NCBI RefSeq assembly: GCF_009834545.1
Contig: NZ_CP019427.1
Location: 3,416,001 to 3,480,000, forward strand
Direction: 5' to 3'
From: Pseudomonas sp. S04
GTDB taxonomy: Bacteria; Pseudomonadota; Gammaproteobacteria; Pseudomonadales; Pseudomonadaceae
DNA length: 64,000 nucleotides
The first letter of the stretch is position 1. The number at the start of each line of letters is the position of its first letter. The notes beneath the pieces were generated by a model. The model saw only the letters and a list, made by a program, of their open reading frames with translations. It searched no databases and was not told the origin of the DNA. Shown one piece after another: positions 10,528 to 19,589 of this stretch. The position numbers and the translations under genes were made by a program.

Positions 10528-11136
10528 ATGCACACCTACGGACTGTTTTTACTGTTCGCCACCCTGACCATCCTGAGTCCCGGACCTGGTGTGCTGCTGA
10601 CCCTGTCCAACGCCCTGCGGCACGGCTGGACCGGTGCACTGCCAGGTATTCTGGGCATCGCCTCGGGTGCCTTCCTCGTGGCTTCGATCAGCGCCACCAG
10701 TGTCGGCCTGATTCTCAGTACCTCAGCGCAGGCCTTCAGCGTACTGAAATATGCAGGTGCCGCTTACCTGCTGTACCTGGGGTACAAAAGCTGGCGCTCC
10801 GACCGTTTCAGTGCGCGGCTACACGCCTCACCTACGAGTCCCGGCTATCGTTACCTGGAAGCCGCGTCGATCCAGTTCCTCAACCCCAAGGCAGTGTTTT
10901 TCTTTCTCGCGGTTTTCCCGCAGTTCATCGATCCTTCGGCGCACTTCTACAGCCAGTTCTTCAAGCTGGTCGCGTCCTACGGCGTGGTGGTAATCCTCGT
11001 ACATACCAGCTATGCCCTACTCGCCAACGCCGCCAGAGGCTGGTTGTCGAGCCCGAAAGGTGCCTGGTTGACGGCCAAGATCTCGGGGGCTACCTTCGCC
11101 GGTTTCGGCGTGTTGATGGCTTCCGCCAACCGCTAG
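10528..11136 (+). CDS. LysE/RhtB-family amino acid exporter
   Basis: 202 residues from ATG 10528. Earlier in-frame starts would run through the LysR promoter region. Five to six hydrophobic helices; the family signature LFATLTILSPGPGVLLTLSNALRHG lies at the N-terminus, and QFLNPKAVFFFLAVFPQF in the middle. Members export amino acids or their derivatives by proton exchange through the inner membrane. Divergent from a LysR regulator, presumably its activator. The stop overlaps the stop of the convergent ArsR gene by 4 bp. Confidence 0.88.
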   Translation: MHTYGLFLLFATLTILSPGPGVLLTLSNALRHGWTGALPGILGIASGAFLVASISATSVGLILSTSAQAFSVLKYAGAAYLLYLGYKSWRSDRFSARLHASPTSPGYRYLEAASIQFLNPKAVFFFLAVFPQFIDPSAHFYSQFFKLVASYGVVVILVHTSYALLANAARGWLSSPKGAWLTAKISGATFAGFGVLMASANR

Positions 11137-11897
11137 GGCCCAGGGCTGACGAGCGCTCGGCGTACGGTTTTGCGAGCCCCAGCTGATGCTGGCGGCAACT
11201 GGGCCGGCAACGGGACGCCGAACCGGCTGCCGAGTTCTTTGTGCCCGGTTGCCGTCAGTGCCAACGCCCGGCTGTCCAGGTCCTGGATCAACCACCTGCG
11301 CTTGAGTGCGGTCGCCAACAAGGCTGCCCCCAATGCGCCACCCAGGTGCGGGCGGCGCATGCTCCAGTCCAGGCACGGACAGGCAAAGCGCCGGCGCAGT
11401 GCGCTCAGCTCACTGACCTCAATGCCCAACTGCTGGAATCCCGCCTCGCCGCTGGCACTCAACCGATACGACTGTTGCTCGGTAACCAGCAGCCAGCCGG
11501 TCTCGAGCATCCTGTCGTGCAGCAACACCGCCAGGGTGCCGGCCATGTGGTCGTAGCAGGTACGGGCAAATTGCAGGCGATCCGGGGTACGTGGGGTGAA
11601 GGTCGGCGCGGCGTTCTGGCCGATCACCATCAGTGCTTCCAGGGCCTGGGCGACCTGCTGATTGGCAAGACTGTAATAACGATGGCGGCCCTGTACGTGC
11701 AGGCGCACCAGCGCCAGCTCCTTGAGCCGGGCCAGATGGGCACTGGCGGTCGACGTGCTGACTTCGGCAATGCTCGCCAGCTCGGTGCTGGTACGGGCAT
11801 GGCCATCCATCAACGAACAGAGGATTTTGGTCCGAGCCGGCTCGGCGATCGCTGCCGCCACCTGCGAGACACCAACGTCGTGTTGTTCTGCACTCAT
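11133..11897 (-). CDS. ArsR-family winged-helix regulator with C-terminal extension
   Basis: 254 residues from ATG 11895-11897, which has a GGGAGCG ribosome site; longer in-frame starts are not needed. Residues about 10-90 are an ArsR-type winged helix (AAAIAEPARTKILCSLMDGHARTSTELA, then STSTASAHLARLKELALV, and the wing VQGRHRYYSLA). The ArsR metal motif ELCVCDL is absent, so metal sensing is unlikely. The remaining 160 residues form a second region seen in DUF/ArsR fusions that I cannot name. Divergent from the P450 gene by 80 bp, so it probably represses that gene and itself. Confidence 0.82.
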   Translation of the reverse strand: MSAEQHDVGVSQVAAAIAEPARTKILCSLMDGHARTSTELASIAEVSTSTASAHLARLKELALVRLHVQGRHRYYSLANQQVAQALEALMVIGQNAAPTFTPRTPDRLQFARTCYDHMAGTLAVLLHDRMLETGWLLVTEQQSYRLSASGEAGFQQLGIEVSELSALRRRFACPCLDWSMRRPHLGGALGAALLATALKRRWLIQDLDSRALALTATGHKELGSRFGVPLPAQLPPASAGARKTVRRALVSPGP

Positions 11898-11977
11898 ATT
11901 TCGCTCCCGGACGAATCGTCGTCCTGCCGAACCCCGGATAGTAACAAGACTTACCACTACCCATAAGGCCGCGTCCC

Positions 11978-13084
11978 ATGGACCCGATTATCGCCGCGAC
12001 TCACGCCGATCCCTATCCCTACTACGCCAGTCTGCGCGCTGCGGGCGGGTTCGCCTTCGACCAGGATCTGGGTCTGTGGGTGGCCAGCAGCGCCCGGGCG
12101 GTGGCTGCTGTGCTGGCGCATGCCGACTGCCGGGTGCGCCCGGCACTCGAACCGGTGCCCGCTGCAATTGCCCAGGGTGAAGCCGGCCAGGTGTTCGCGC
12201 GCTTGATGCGGATGAACGACGGCGAACCCCATCGCTGCCCGCGCTCGGCCATGGCGCCGGCGCTGGAGCGGGTCGACACCGAGCAGGTTGGCGAACGGCT
12301 GCGTGCCCGGCTGATCACGGCAGACGCCGCCGGCCTGCACCAGGCCATGTTCCTGGGGCCGGTGGCGGTGCTCGCTGCAATGCTGGGCTTCGCGCCCAGC
12401 GAAGGCAGGACCCTCAGCCAGTTGACCGCGGATTTCGTCGCCTGCCTTTCACCCTTGAGCACTGCCGCGCAACGGGTCGCGGCCCACCAGGCCGCCGAAC
12501 AATTGAAGGGTTATTTCATCGAGCAACTGAGCGCCGAGGACGCAAAGAGCCCGCTACTGGAAAGCCTGTGCCAGGGCCTGACTGATCGCGAAGTCCTGCT
12601 GGCCAACCTGATCGGCCTGCTCTCCCAGACGTACGAAGCCAGTGCCGGGCTGATTGGCAACGCCGTACTGGCGCTGATCCGCGAGCCAGGGCTACTGCCG
12701 GAGCCCGGGCGAGTCGATGGGTTTGTGGCAGAGGTTCAGCGCTTTGACCCGCCAGTGCAAAATACCCGGCGCTTTGTCAGCGCACCCTGCGAGATCGAGG
12801 GCGTGCGCCTGGCACCCGGCGATAGCGTGCTGCTGTTGCTGGCCTCGGCCAACCGCGACCCGCAACTCAACCCAGAGCCCGAGCGCTTTGTACTCGAACG
12901 CCCGGCCCGGCGCAGCTTGAGTTTCGGTGCCGGACGCCACCACTGCCCCGGCCAGGCATTGGCCATGAGCATCGCCAGTGCCACCCTGCGCGAGTTGCTG
13001 GCGCACAGGGAGCACTTCGGCCGACTGGCCTGGCACTACCGCCCCTCGCTGAACGGGCGGATCCCCCTGTTCAGCGAAAAATGA
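11978..13084 (+). CDS. Cytochrome P450 with atypical I-helix
   Basis: 368 residues, short for a bacterial P450 (usually about 400). Haem-binding loop SFGAGRHHCPGQALAMS with the ligand at about Cys323; K-helix ExxR as EVQR; the I-helix reads LLSQTYEASAGLIGN. Aligned with the usual AGxE/D-T, the acid is kept (Glu220) but the threonine position is alanine (Ala221) followed by serine, and the helix-kink glycine is threonine. This may mean altered oxygen activation or peroxide use. No ferredoxin or reductase gene is adjacent. Likely controlled by the divergent ArsR-type gene. Substrate unknown. Confidence 0.88.
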   Translation: MDPIIAATHADPYPYYASLRAAGGFAFDQDLGLWVASSARAVAAVLAHADCRVRPALEPVPAAIAQGEAGQVFARLMRMNDGEPHRCPRSAMAPALERVDTEQVGERLRARLITADAAGLHQAMFLGPVAVLAAMLGFAPSEGRTLSQLTADFVACLSPLSTAAQRVAAHQAAEQLKGYFIEQLSAEDAKSPLLESLCQGLTDREVLLANLIGLLSQTYEASAGLIGNAVLALIREPGLLPEPGRVDGFVAEVQRFDPPVQNTRRFVSAPCEIEGVRLAPGDSVLLLLASANRDPQLNPEPERFVLERPARRSLSFGAGRHHCPGQALAMSIASATLRELLAHREHFGRLAWHYRPSLNGRIPLFSEK

Positions 13085-13091
13085 GCATCGA

Positions 13092-13430
13092 TCAGTCGTC
13101 CCGCGTCAGCACTTCCAGCAGTTCGATCTCGAACACCAGGTTGGAATTGGGCGGGATGCTGCCCATGCTGCGCTCGCCGTAGGCCAGGTGCGCAGGCACC
13201 CGCAGCTGGCGTTTACCACCGACTTGCATGCCAAGGATGCCCTGGTCCCAGCCCTTGATCACGCGCCCGGTGCCGATCACGCACTGGAACGGCTTGCCGC
13301 GGCTCCAGGAAGAGTCGAACTCGGTGCCGTCTTCCAGGCAGCCGCGGTATTGGGTGGTGATCAACGCGCCTTTTACCGCAGCTTTGCCGCTGCCCACCAG
13401 CAGGTCGATGACCTGTAATTCGTCGTTCAT
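13092..13430 (-). CDS. FKBP-type peptidyl-prolyl cis-trans isomerase
   Basis: 112 residues, a single FKBP domain with no signal peptide, hence cytoplasmic. Characteristic segments are YRGCLEDGTEFDSSW, VIGTGRVIKGWDQGILGMQVGGKR and AYGERSMGSIPPNSNLVFEIELLEV, which line the proline-binding pocket. It speeds proline isomerisation in protein folding. Convergent with the P450 gene; upstream is a 231-bp stretch before the antiporter gene in which I see no gene. Confidence 0.93.
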   Translation of the reverse strand: MNDELQVIDLLVGSGKAAVKGALITTQYRGCLEDGTEFDSSWSRGKPFQCVIGTGRVIKGWDQGILGMQVGGKRQLRVPAHLAYGERSMGSIPPNSNLVFEIELLEVLTRDD

Positions 13431-13661
13431 TGCTGCTCTCGTCTGTTCACTGGCCCGACTGGCCAGTGGGCAATCTTAACCCAGACAGCGTGCTGGATTC
13501 GCGACATCACGCCAGGCGCTCCGCGGCGTAACACTCGCTTGTCAGACTGGCCAACGGCTGATCCAGCGATGCAGTCAACGTGCCCCACCGTTACACTGCG
13601 CGTCGAACCAGACGGAGTGTCAGCCCCGTGTTTAATCTTTTTGACTGTCCAGGAGTGACTC

Positions 13662-15473
13662 ATGCCCCATGAAGGCAACCTGTTGCAAGCCGCTGTGGTG
13701 TTTCTGTTTGCGGCGGTGCTCACCGTGCCTTTGGCCAAACGCCTGCAACTGGGGGCCGTGTTGGGCTACCTGCTGGCCGGGGTCCTCATCGGCCCCGCCG
13801 TGCTGGGGCTGATCGGCAACCCGCAAAGCGTGATGCATATTTCCGAGCTGGGCGTGGTCCTGCTGCTGTTCATCATCGGCCTGGAACTGTCGCCGCGCCG
13901 ACTGTGGGTGATGCGCAAGGCGGTGTTCGGCGTCGGCTTGGCCCAGGTGGTCTTGACGGCCTCGGTGATCGGCGTGCTGGCGTTCTATATGTTCGGCCAG
14001 AAACTCAACAGTGCCATCGTGCTCGGCCTCGGCCTGGCCCTTTCATCCACCGCCTTTGGCCTGCAAAGCCTGGCCGAACGCAAGGAGCTGACCAGCCCTC
14101 ACGGGCGCCTGGCGTTTGCCATCCTGCTGTTCCAGGACATCGCCGCGATCCCGTTGATTGCCATGGTGCCGCTGTTGGCCGGGGGCAATGACACCACCAC
14201 CCCTGCCGAAGACCTCAACCATGGGTTGCAGGTACTCGGCAGTATCGCCGTGGTGGTCGTGGGTGGGCGCTATCTGTTGCGCCCGGTATTTCGCATCGTC
14301 GCCAAGTCCGGCCTGCCGGAAGTGGCCACTGCCACGGCGCTGCTGGTGGTGATCGGCACCGCCTGGTTGATGGATGAAGTCGGGGTGTCGATGGCCCTCG
14401 GCGCGTTCCTCGCCGGCCTGCTGCTGGCGGACTCTGAATACCGCCACGAACTGGAAGCGCAGATCGAACCGTTCAAGGGCCTGTTGCTGGGGCTGTTTTT
14501 CATGAGCGTGGGCATGGGCGCCAACATCAGCCTGCTGTTCAGCGCCCCGGTTGCCGTGCTCGGCCTGACCGTGCTGCTGATTTCGCTGAAGCTGCCGCTG
14601 CTGTACCTGGTCGGACGCATGGCCGGTGGCCTCAACCGCGTGAGCGCGGTGCGCCTGGGCATCGTCCTGGCAGCTGGCGGCGAATTTGCCTTCGTGGTGT
14701 TCAAGATTGGCCGCGACCAAGGCTTGTTCGATGCCCGCCTGTATGACCTGCAGGTGCTGACCATTACCCTGTCCATGGCCGTCACCCCGTTGCTGTTGCT
14801 GCTGTGCGCACGCCTGGCCAAACCCAAGGTCGAGCCGGTGGCCGTGCCGCCGCACCTGCGTGAGATCGACACCGACACCCCGCGCGTGGTGATCGCCGGC
14901 ATGGGCCGCATGGGGCAGATCGTGGCGCGGATCCTGCGGGCGCAAAAAATCCGCTTCGTGGCCCTCGACACCTCGGTGGAAACCATCGAACTGTCCCGCA
15001 GTTTTGGCGGTGTGCCGGTGTTCTACGGCGACCCGATGCGCCCGGAAATCCTTAGCGCGGCCAAGGTCGAGCAGGCGGAGTTCTTCGTGATTGCCACCGA
15101 CGACCCGGACACCAACATCAAGACCGCGGAACTGGTGCGCCGGCTCTACCCACACATGAAAATCATCGCCCGTGCCCGTAACCGTCAGCACGTCCATCGC
15201 CTGGTCGACCTGGGCGCCGAGGCGGTGCGGGAAACCTTCCATTCCAGCCTGGAAATGAGCCGCATGACTCTGATCGGCCTGGGACTAAGCAAGGCCCAGG
15301 CCGCAGCGCGCATCGAAACCTTCAAGCAGCACGACGAACAAGTGCTCGAAGCCCAGCGCGCGATCTATGACGATGCCGCCAAAGTCATGCAGACCGCCCA
15401 GGAAGCACGGGAGGAACTGGCCCGGTTGTTCGAGGCCGACCAAACGCAAGAGGACACCCCCAAGCCGGCGTAG
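13662..15473 (+). CDS. Kef-type monovalent cation:proton antiporter (CPA2 family)
   Basis: 603 residues, matching KefB/KefC length. About 12-13 membrane segments occupy residues 5-385 (LQAAVVFLFAAVLTVPLAKRL, GVVLLLFIIGLELSPRRLW, LALSSTAFGLQSLAER). A cytoplasmic RCK/TrkA-N domain follows with a Rossmann motif VVIAGMGRMGQIVARIL and the regulatory segment FGGVPVFYGDPMRPEIL. In enterics such proteins release potassium when glutathione adducts form. No KefF/KefG ancillary gene is adjacent. The C-terminal tail is acidic and glutamine-rich. Confidence 0.9.
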   Translation: MPHEGNLLQAAVVFLFAAVLTVPLAKRLQLGAVLGYLLAGVLIGPAVLGLIGNPQSVMHISELGVVLLLFIIGLELSPRRLWVMRKAVFGVGLAQVVLTASVIGVLAFYMFGQKLNSAIVLGLGLALSSTAFGLQSLAERKELTSPHGRLAFAILLFQDIAAIPLIAMVPLLAGGNDTTTPAEDLNHGLQVLGSIAVVVVGGRYLLRPVFRIVAKSGLPEVATATALLVVIGTAWLMDEVGVSMALGAFLAGLLLADSEYRHELEAQIEPFKGLLLGLFFMSVGMGANISLLFSAPVAVLGLTVLLISLKLPLLYLVGRMAGGLNRVSAVRLGIVLAAGGEFAFVVFKIGRDQGLFDARLYDLQVLTITLSMAVTPLLLLLCARLAKPKVEPVAVPPHLREIDTDTPRVVIAGMGRMGQIVARILRAQKIRFVALDTSVETIELSRSFGGVPVFYGDPMRPEILSAAKVEQAEFFVIATDDPDTNIKTAELVRRLYPHMKIIARARNRQHVHRLVDLGAEAVRETFHSSLEMSRMTLIGLGLSKAQAAARIETFKQHDEQVLEAQRAIYDDAAKVMQTAQEAREELARLFEADQTQEDTPKPA

Positions 15474-15501
15474 AAACCCGCTTTGCGCCCCCTCCACCAC
15501 C

Positions 15502-15673
15502 GTAGGAGCGAGTGCCCGCTTGCGAGCTTGCTCGCGATGGTCGTAAGCACGACGCGTTTATTCAGGTATAACGCGTCATAGTTGACGACCATCGCGAGCA
15601 GGCTCGCTCCCACACGTATCCATAAATTGTGGCGTCCCAGGCAGGCGCCATTGCGAGCAAGCTTTGCTCCAAT
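15502..15673. repeat. REP doublet plus a degenerate third REP
   Basis: A left REP carries an extra 13-bp insertion (GAGTGCCCGCTTGCGAGC), an inverted right REP ends GCTCCCACA at 15614, and a decayed hairpin TTGCGAGCAAGCTTTGCTCC lies at 15650-15670. It fills the 216-bp gap between the antiporter and alkylation-repair genes. Confidence 0.85.
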
Positions 15674-15689
15674 CTTCAAAGGACCCTCA

Positions 15690-16793
15690 ATGAGCACCCC
15701 TGAGCAATCCTCCCCGGCCTTGAAGGAGATCTTCAACGCCGAGCGCTTTGCCCACATCGCCAGTGAACTGCGCGCGGTGTATCCAGCGTTCGATCACCAG
15801 GCGTTCCTGGCCATGGCCTGCGACGGACTCGAACCTCTGTCGGTGATGCAGCGCATGGCCCATACCGCCGAGTGCCTGCATGCAGTGCTGGGCCTGGACT
15901 ACGAGCAGACGCTGGAGGTCCTGCGCCTGTTGGCGCCACGCCTCAACAGCGGCTTCGTCAGCATGTTCCTGGCCCACTACGTCGCCCGCTACGGCAGCCA
16001 CGCGTTCGAATTGTCGATGGACGCGCTGCAGCACTTCACTCGCTTCGGCTCCTCGGAATTTGCGGTACGGCACTTCCTGCGCAGCGACTTCGAACGCACC
16101 CTGGCCCTGATGCACGACTGGTCGCTGGACCCCAACGAACACGTGCGCCGGCTCGCCAGCGAAGGCAGCCGACCCCGCTTGCCCTGGTCGTTCCGCCTGG
16201 AGCAGGTCCAGGCCGACCCGACCCTGGCCGCCGAGATCATCGACAACCTCAAGGCCGACAGCAGCCTGTACGTGCGCAAGTCAGTGGCCAACCACCTCAA
16301 CGACATCACCAAGGACCACCCGGACTGGGTGCTGGACACTCTCGAGGGCTGGTCGCTGGAGGATCCTCGTACCGCCTGGATCGCCCGTCATGCTCTGCGC
16401 AGCCTGATCAAGCAGGGCAATCAACGGGCGCTGACGCTGATTGGCGCAGGGGGCAAGCCTGAAGTCGAGATTCATCAGCTGAGCATTGAACCCGCCGTGA
16501 TCGCCTTGGGGCAAAGCATCAGCCTGTCGTTCGACCTGCAGTCCACCGCCGATGTCGCCCAGCGCCTGGTGGTGGATTACGCCATCGAATACGTCAAGGC
16601 CTCGGGGGCGACGTCAACCAAGGTGTTCAAGCTCAAGGGCCTGACTCTGCCCGCCCGGAACCGGCAGAAAATCAGCCGAGCCCAGCGGATCCGCGACATG
16701 ACCACCCGCAAGCACTACCCCGGCACCCACGCGGTGCACATCATGGTCAACGGCGAGCGACTGGCGAGCACGGCCTTCGAAATCACCCGCTGA
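15690..16793 (+). CDS. DNA alkylation repair glycosylase, AlkC-like with C-terminal Ig-like domain
   Basis: 367 residues from ATG 15690; earlier in-frame starts run through REP sequence. Residues about 1-260 are helical HEAT-like repeats characteristic of the AlkC/AlkD superfamily (RFGSSEFAVRHFLRSDFERTL, VRRLASEGSRPRLPWSFRL, LYVRKSVANHLNDITKDHPDW). The last 100 residues (VEIHQLSIEPAVIALGQSISLSFDLQ...) are beta-rich, as in the AlkC subgroup that bears an immunoglobulin-like domain and is known from P. fluorescens. Family members excise 3-methyladenine and related bases without base flipping. It stands alone. Confidence 0.88.
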   Translation: MSTPEQSSPALKEIFNAERFAHIASELRAVYPAFDHQAFLAMACDGLEPLSVMQRMAHTAECLHAVLGLDYEQTLEVLRLLAPRLNSGFVSMFLAHYVARYGSHAFELSMDALQHFTRFGSSEFAVRHFLRSDFERTLALMHDWSLDPNEHVRRLASEGSRPRLPWSFRLEQVQADPTLAAEIIDNLKADSSLYVRKSVANHLNDITKDHPDWVLDTLEGWSLEDPRTAWIARHALRSLIKQGNQRALTLIGAGGKPEVEIHQLSIEPAVIALGQSISLSFDLQSTADVAQRLVVDYAIEYVKASGATSTKVFKLKGLTLPARNRQKISRAQRIRDMTTRKHYPGTHAVHIMVNGERLASTAFEITR

Positions 16794-16798
16794 AGCGC

Positions 16799-17695
16799 CT
16801 ACGCCAGTTCCGGGCCCAGCAACAGGCCCTGCTCGCGCTCACACAGCTGCACCACATAGTCCCACAGCACCCGCAGCCGCACCGACTTGTGCAGCTCGCG
16901 GCGGGTGCTGATCCAGTAGCTGCGCTGGATGCTTTCGGCCGGCAGCAGCGGCACCAGGTCCGGGGCGCCACTGGCCATGTAGCACGGCAATACGGCGATC
17001 CCCAGGCCCGCGCGCGCCGCCTGTTGCTGGGCGATCACGCTGGTACTGTGGAACACCACCTGGGGGCTGCGGCAGAAGCTGTTGAGGAACATCAGTTCCT
17101 GGCTGAACAACAGGTCGTCGACATAGCCGATCCAGGCGTGATGGCCCAGGTCTTCGCGGCTGCGCAGGGGCGGCGCGCGGTCGAGGTAGTCCTGGCTGGC
17201 ATAGAGCGCCAGGCGGTAATCGGTGAGTTTGCGGGTGACCAGCATGTCCGCCGACGGCCGCTCCAGATGAATGCTGATCTCGGCTTCGCGGTTGAGGATG
17301 CTGACGAACCGCGGCACGGCCACCAACTCCACCTCAAGTCCAGGGTAGCGGTCGAACAGGCCCTTCATGCGGCTGGCGAGAAACATGATGCCCAGCCCTT
17401 CCGTGACCCCCACGCGGATCTTGCCCAGGGGCGCCGTGGACTGGGTGATTTCCTCCTGGGCCAGCAACGCGACATTTTCCATGGCCTCGGCATGTTTAAG
17501 CAGCGCTTCGCCGGCCGGGGTCAACTGGTAGCCCTGCGCCTGCTGGACAAACAACGCGGTGCCCAGGCTCTGTTCGATGGCCTCGATATGCCGCGCCACC
17601 GTGGCATGCGTGGTTTTCAAGCGCTTGGCCGCGGTCAGCAAGCGGCCGCTGCGTTGCAGCTCGAGAAAAAACCGCAGGTCATTCCAGTCGAACAT
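16799..17695 (-). CDS. LysR-family transcriptional regulator
   Basis: 298 residues. Winged-helix start FDWNDLRFFLELQRSGRLLTAAKRL and recognition region THATVARHIEAIEQSLG, then a substrate-binding domain with IRVGVTEGLGIMFLASRM and LVTRKLTDYRLALYASQDYL. It is divergent from the GMC oxidoreductase gene across 133 bp and is the probable regulator of that gene and the downstream symporter. Inducer not readable from sequence. Confidence 0.88.
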   Translation of the reverse strand: MFDWNDLRFFLELQRSGRLLTAAKRLKTTHATVARHIEAIEQSLGTALFVQQAQGYQLTPAGEALLKHAEAMENVALLAQEEITQSTAPLGKIRVGVTEGLGIMFLASRMKGLFDRYPGLEVELVAVPRFVSILNREAEISIHLERPSADMLVTRKLTDYRLALYASQDYLDRAPPLRSREDLGHHAWIGYVDDLLFSQELMFLNSFCRSPQVVFHSTSVIAQQQAARAGLGIAVLPCYMASGAPDLVPLLPAESIQRSYWISTRRELHKSVRLRVLWDYVVQLCEREQGLLLGPELA

Positions 17696-17828
17696 CGGTC
17701 TTCCTTGTTAAACGTGGACTTGGCGCTGTCTATAAACGCACAGCGGCTGAGCAAAAACTAACATTCTTTTGTCGAAAACTAACAACTAGGATGAAGCGCA
17801 ATAAGAACAACACGCTGCGAGGTCATGG

Positions 17829-19481
17829 ATGTCACCTGCCGTTGATGCATACGATTACATCGTGGTCGGCGCCGGGCCCGCCGGATGCCTGCTGGCCAAT
17901 CGGCTGAGCGCCAACCCACAACACCGGGTGCTGCTGCTCGAAGCCGGCGGGCGCGACAACTATCCCTGGATCCACATCCCCGTCGGCTACCTGTTCTGCA
18001 TCGGCAACCCACGCACCGACTGGTGCTACAAGACCCAGGCCCAAGCTGGCCTGCAGGGCCGCAGCCTGAGCTACCCACGGGGCAAAGTGCTCGGTGGCAG
18101 CTCGTCGATCAACGGCATGATCTACATGCGCGGCCAGGCCGGTGACTACGATCGCTGGGCCAGCGAAGGCAATCCCGGTTGGAGCTGGAACGAGGTACTG
18201 CCGCTGTTTCGCCAAAGCGAAAACCATTTTGCCGGCGCCGACGACTTTCACGGCGCCAGCGGCGAATGGCGGGTTGAACGCCAGCGCCTGTCATGGCCGA
18301 TTCTCGACGCCTTTCGCAACGCCGCCGAACAGACCGGCATCGCCAACATCGACGACTTCAACCAGGGCGACAACGAAGGCTGCGGCTATTTCCAGGTCAA
18401 CCAGAAGGCCGGCGTGCGCTGGAACGCCGCCAAGGCGTTTCTCAAGCCCGTCGCCCAGCGGCCTAACCTGACGGTACTGACGGGGGTCGATGTCGACCGC
18501 GTGCTCCTGGAAAACGGCCGGGCCTGCAAGGTCACCGCGCGCTGGCAGGGCCAGGCCAGCACCTTCACCGCACGCCGGGAAATCATCCTCAGCGCCGGCT
18601 CCGTCGGCTCGCCCAGCATCCTCCAGCGCTCCGGCATCGGCCCGGCTGGCCTGCTCAAGCGCCTGGGCATCAACCTGGTGCATGAACTCAATGGCGTGGG
18701 TGGCAACCTGCAGGATCACCTGCAACTGCGCTTGATCTACAAGCTGGAAAACGCCCGCACCCTGAACCAGATTGCCGGCAGCCTGTGGGGCAAGATGGGC
18801 ATGGGCCTGCGCTACCTGTACGACCGCAGCGGCCCGCTGTCGATGGCCCCCAGCCAACTCGGCGCCTTTGCCCGATCAGGGCCCGAGCAGACTTCGGCCA
18901 ACCTTGAGTACCACGTCCAGCCGTTGTCGCTGGAGCGTTTCGGCGAACCGCTGCACCCATTCCCGGCATTCACCGCCTCGGTGTGCGACCTGCGTCCGCA
19001 AAGCCGTGGCCGGATCGAGATCAGTTCGGCCGACCCACAGCAGGCGCCGCTGATCCAGCCCAACTACCTGAGCCACCCCGAAGACCTGCGCGTGGCCGCC
19101 GCCGCCATTCGCCTGACCCGGCGGATTGTCAGCGCCAAAGCCCTGCAACCGTTCAAGCCGGTGGAGTATCTGCCGGGCGCCGAATTGCACACCGAGGAGC
19201 AGTTGCACGAGGCCGCCGCGCGGATCGGCACCACCATCTTCCATCCGGTAGGCACCTGCCGCATGGGCCAGGATGACGATGCGGTCGTCGATGCCCAACT
19301 GCGGGTGCATGGCATTCCCGGCCTGCGCATCGCCGACGCCTCGATCATGCCCCACATCACCTCGGGCAATACCTGTTCACCCACGCTGATGATCGCCGAG
19401 AAAGCGGCGCAACTGATTCTCGCCCCACCGACAAGGAGCAACGCCACACCCACAGAACGGGCAACCGTACCGCACCTGTAG
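17829..19481 (+). CDS. GMC-family FAD-dependent alcohol/choline dehydrogenase
   Basis: 550 residues from ATG 17829 with GAGG upstream. Residues 9-35 hold the FAD Rossmann motif DYIVVGAGPAGCLLANRLS; GMC signature 1 reads PRGKVLGGSSSINGMIYMRG near residue 85; signature 2 (SAGSVGSPSILQRSGIGP) is near residue 258; the catalytic histidine is in TTIFHPVGTCRMG, with a second conserved His/Asn pair in MPHITSGNTCSPTLMIAEKAA. No signal peptide. The family oxidises primary alcohols, including choline, long-chain alkanols and polyethylene glycol. Followed by an MHS symporter and divergent from LysR, this looks like uptake and first oxidation of an alcohol; substrate unknown. A REP-like palindrome begins at its stop codon. 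Confidence 0.86.
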   Translation: MSPAVDAYDYIVVGAGPAGCLLANRLSANPQHRVLLLEAGGRDNYPWIHIPVGYLFCIGNPRTDWCYKTQAQAGLQGRSLSYPRGKVLGGSSSINGMIYMRGQAGDYDRWASEGNPGWSWNEVLPLFRQSENHFAGADDFHGASGEWRVERQRLSWPILDAFRNAAEQTGIANIDDFNQGDNEGCGYFQVNQKAGVRWNAAKAFLKPVAQRPNLTVLTGVDVDRVLLENGRACKVTARWQGQASTFTARREIILSAGSVGSPSILQRSGIGPAGLLKRLGINLVHELNGVGGNLQDHLQLRLIYKLENARTLNQIAGSLWGKMGMGLRYLYDRSGPLSMAPSQLGAFARSGPEQTSANLEYHVQPLSLERFGEPLHPFPAFTASVCDLRPQSRGRIEISSADPQQAPLIQPNYLSHPEDLRVAAAAIRLTRRIVSAKALQPFKPVEYLPGAELHTEEQLHEAAARIGTTIFHPVGTCRMGQDDDAVVDAQLRVHGIPGLRIADASIMPHITSGNTCSPTLMIAEKAAQLILAPPTRSNATPTERATVPHL

Positions 19482-19506
19482 GAGCAAGCTTGCCCCTACA
19501 GGGCAG
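19473..19506. repeat. REP-like palindrome overlapping the GMC stop codon
   Basis: CCTGTAGGAGCAAGC / GCTTGCCCCTACAGG forms a hairpin whose left arm includes the TAG stop of the dehydrogenase gene. No other feature is seen before the next gene. Confidence 0.7.
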
Positions 19507-19589
19507 ATGCATGACAGCAGACGCGCCAGCCCGTAAGGCAGGCGCCGACAGTGGAACAACAATAAATAATCACTGTGAGGGATACCCGT

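Noticed and set aside
19575..19589. Five-residue longer start for the MHS symporter (GTG 19575)
   Set aside because: That codon forms part of the ribosome site of ATG 19590.
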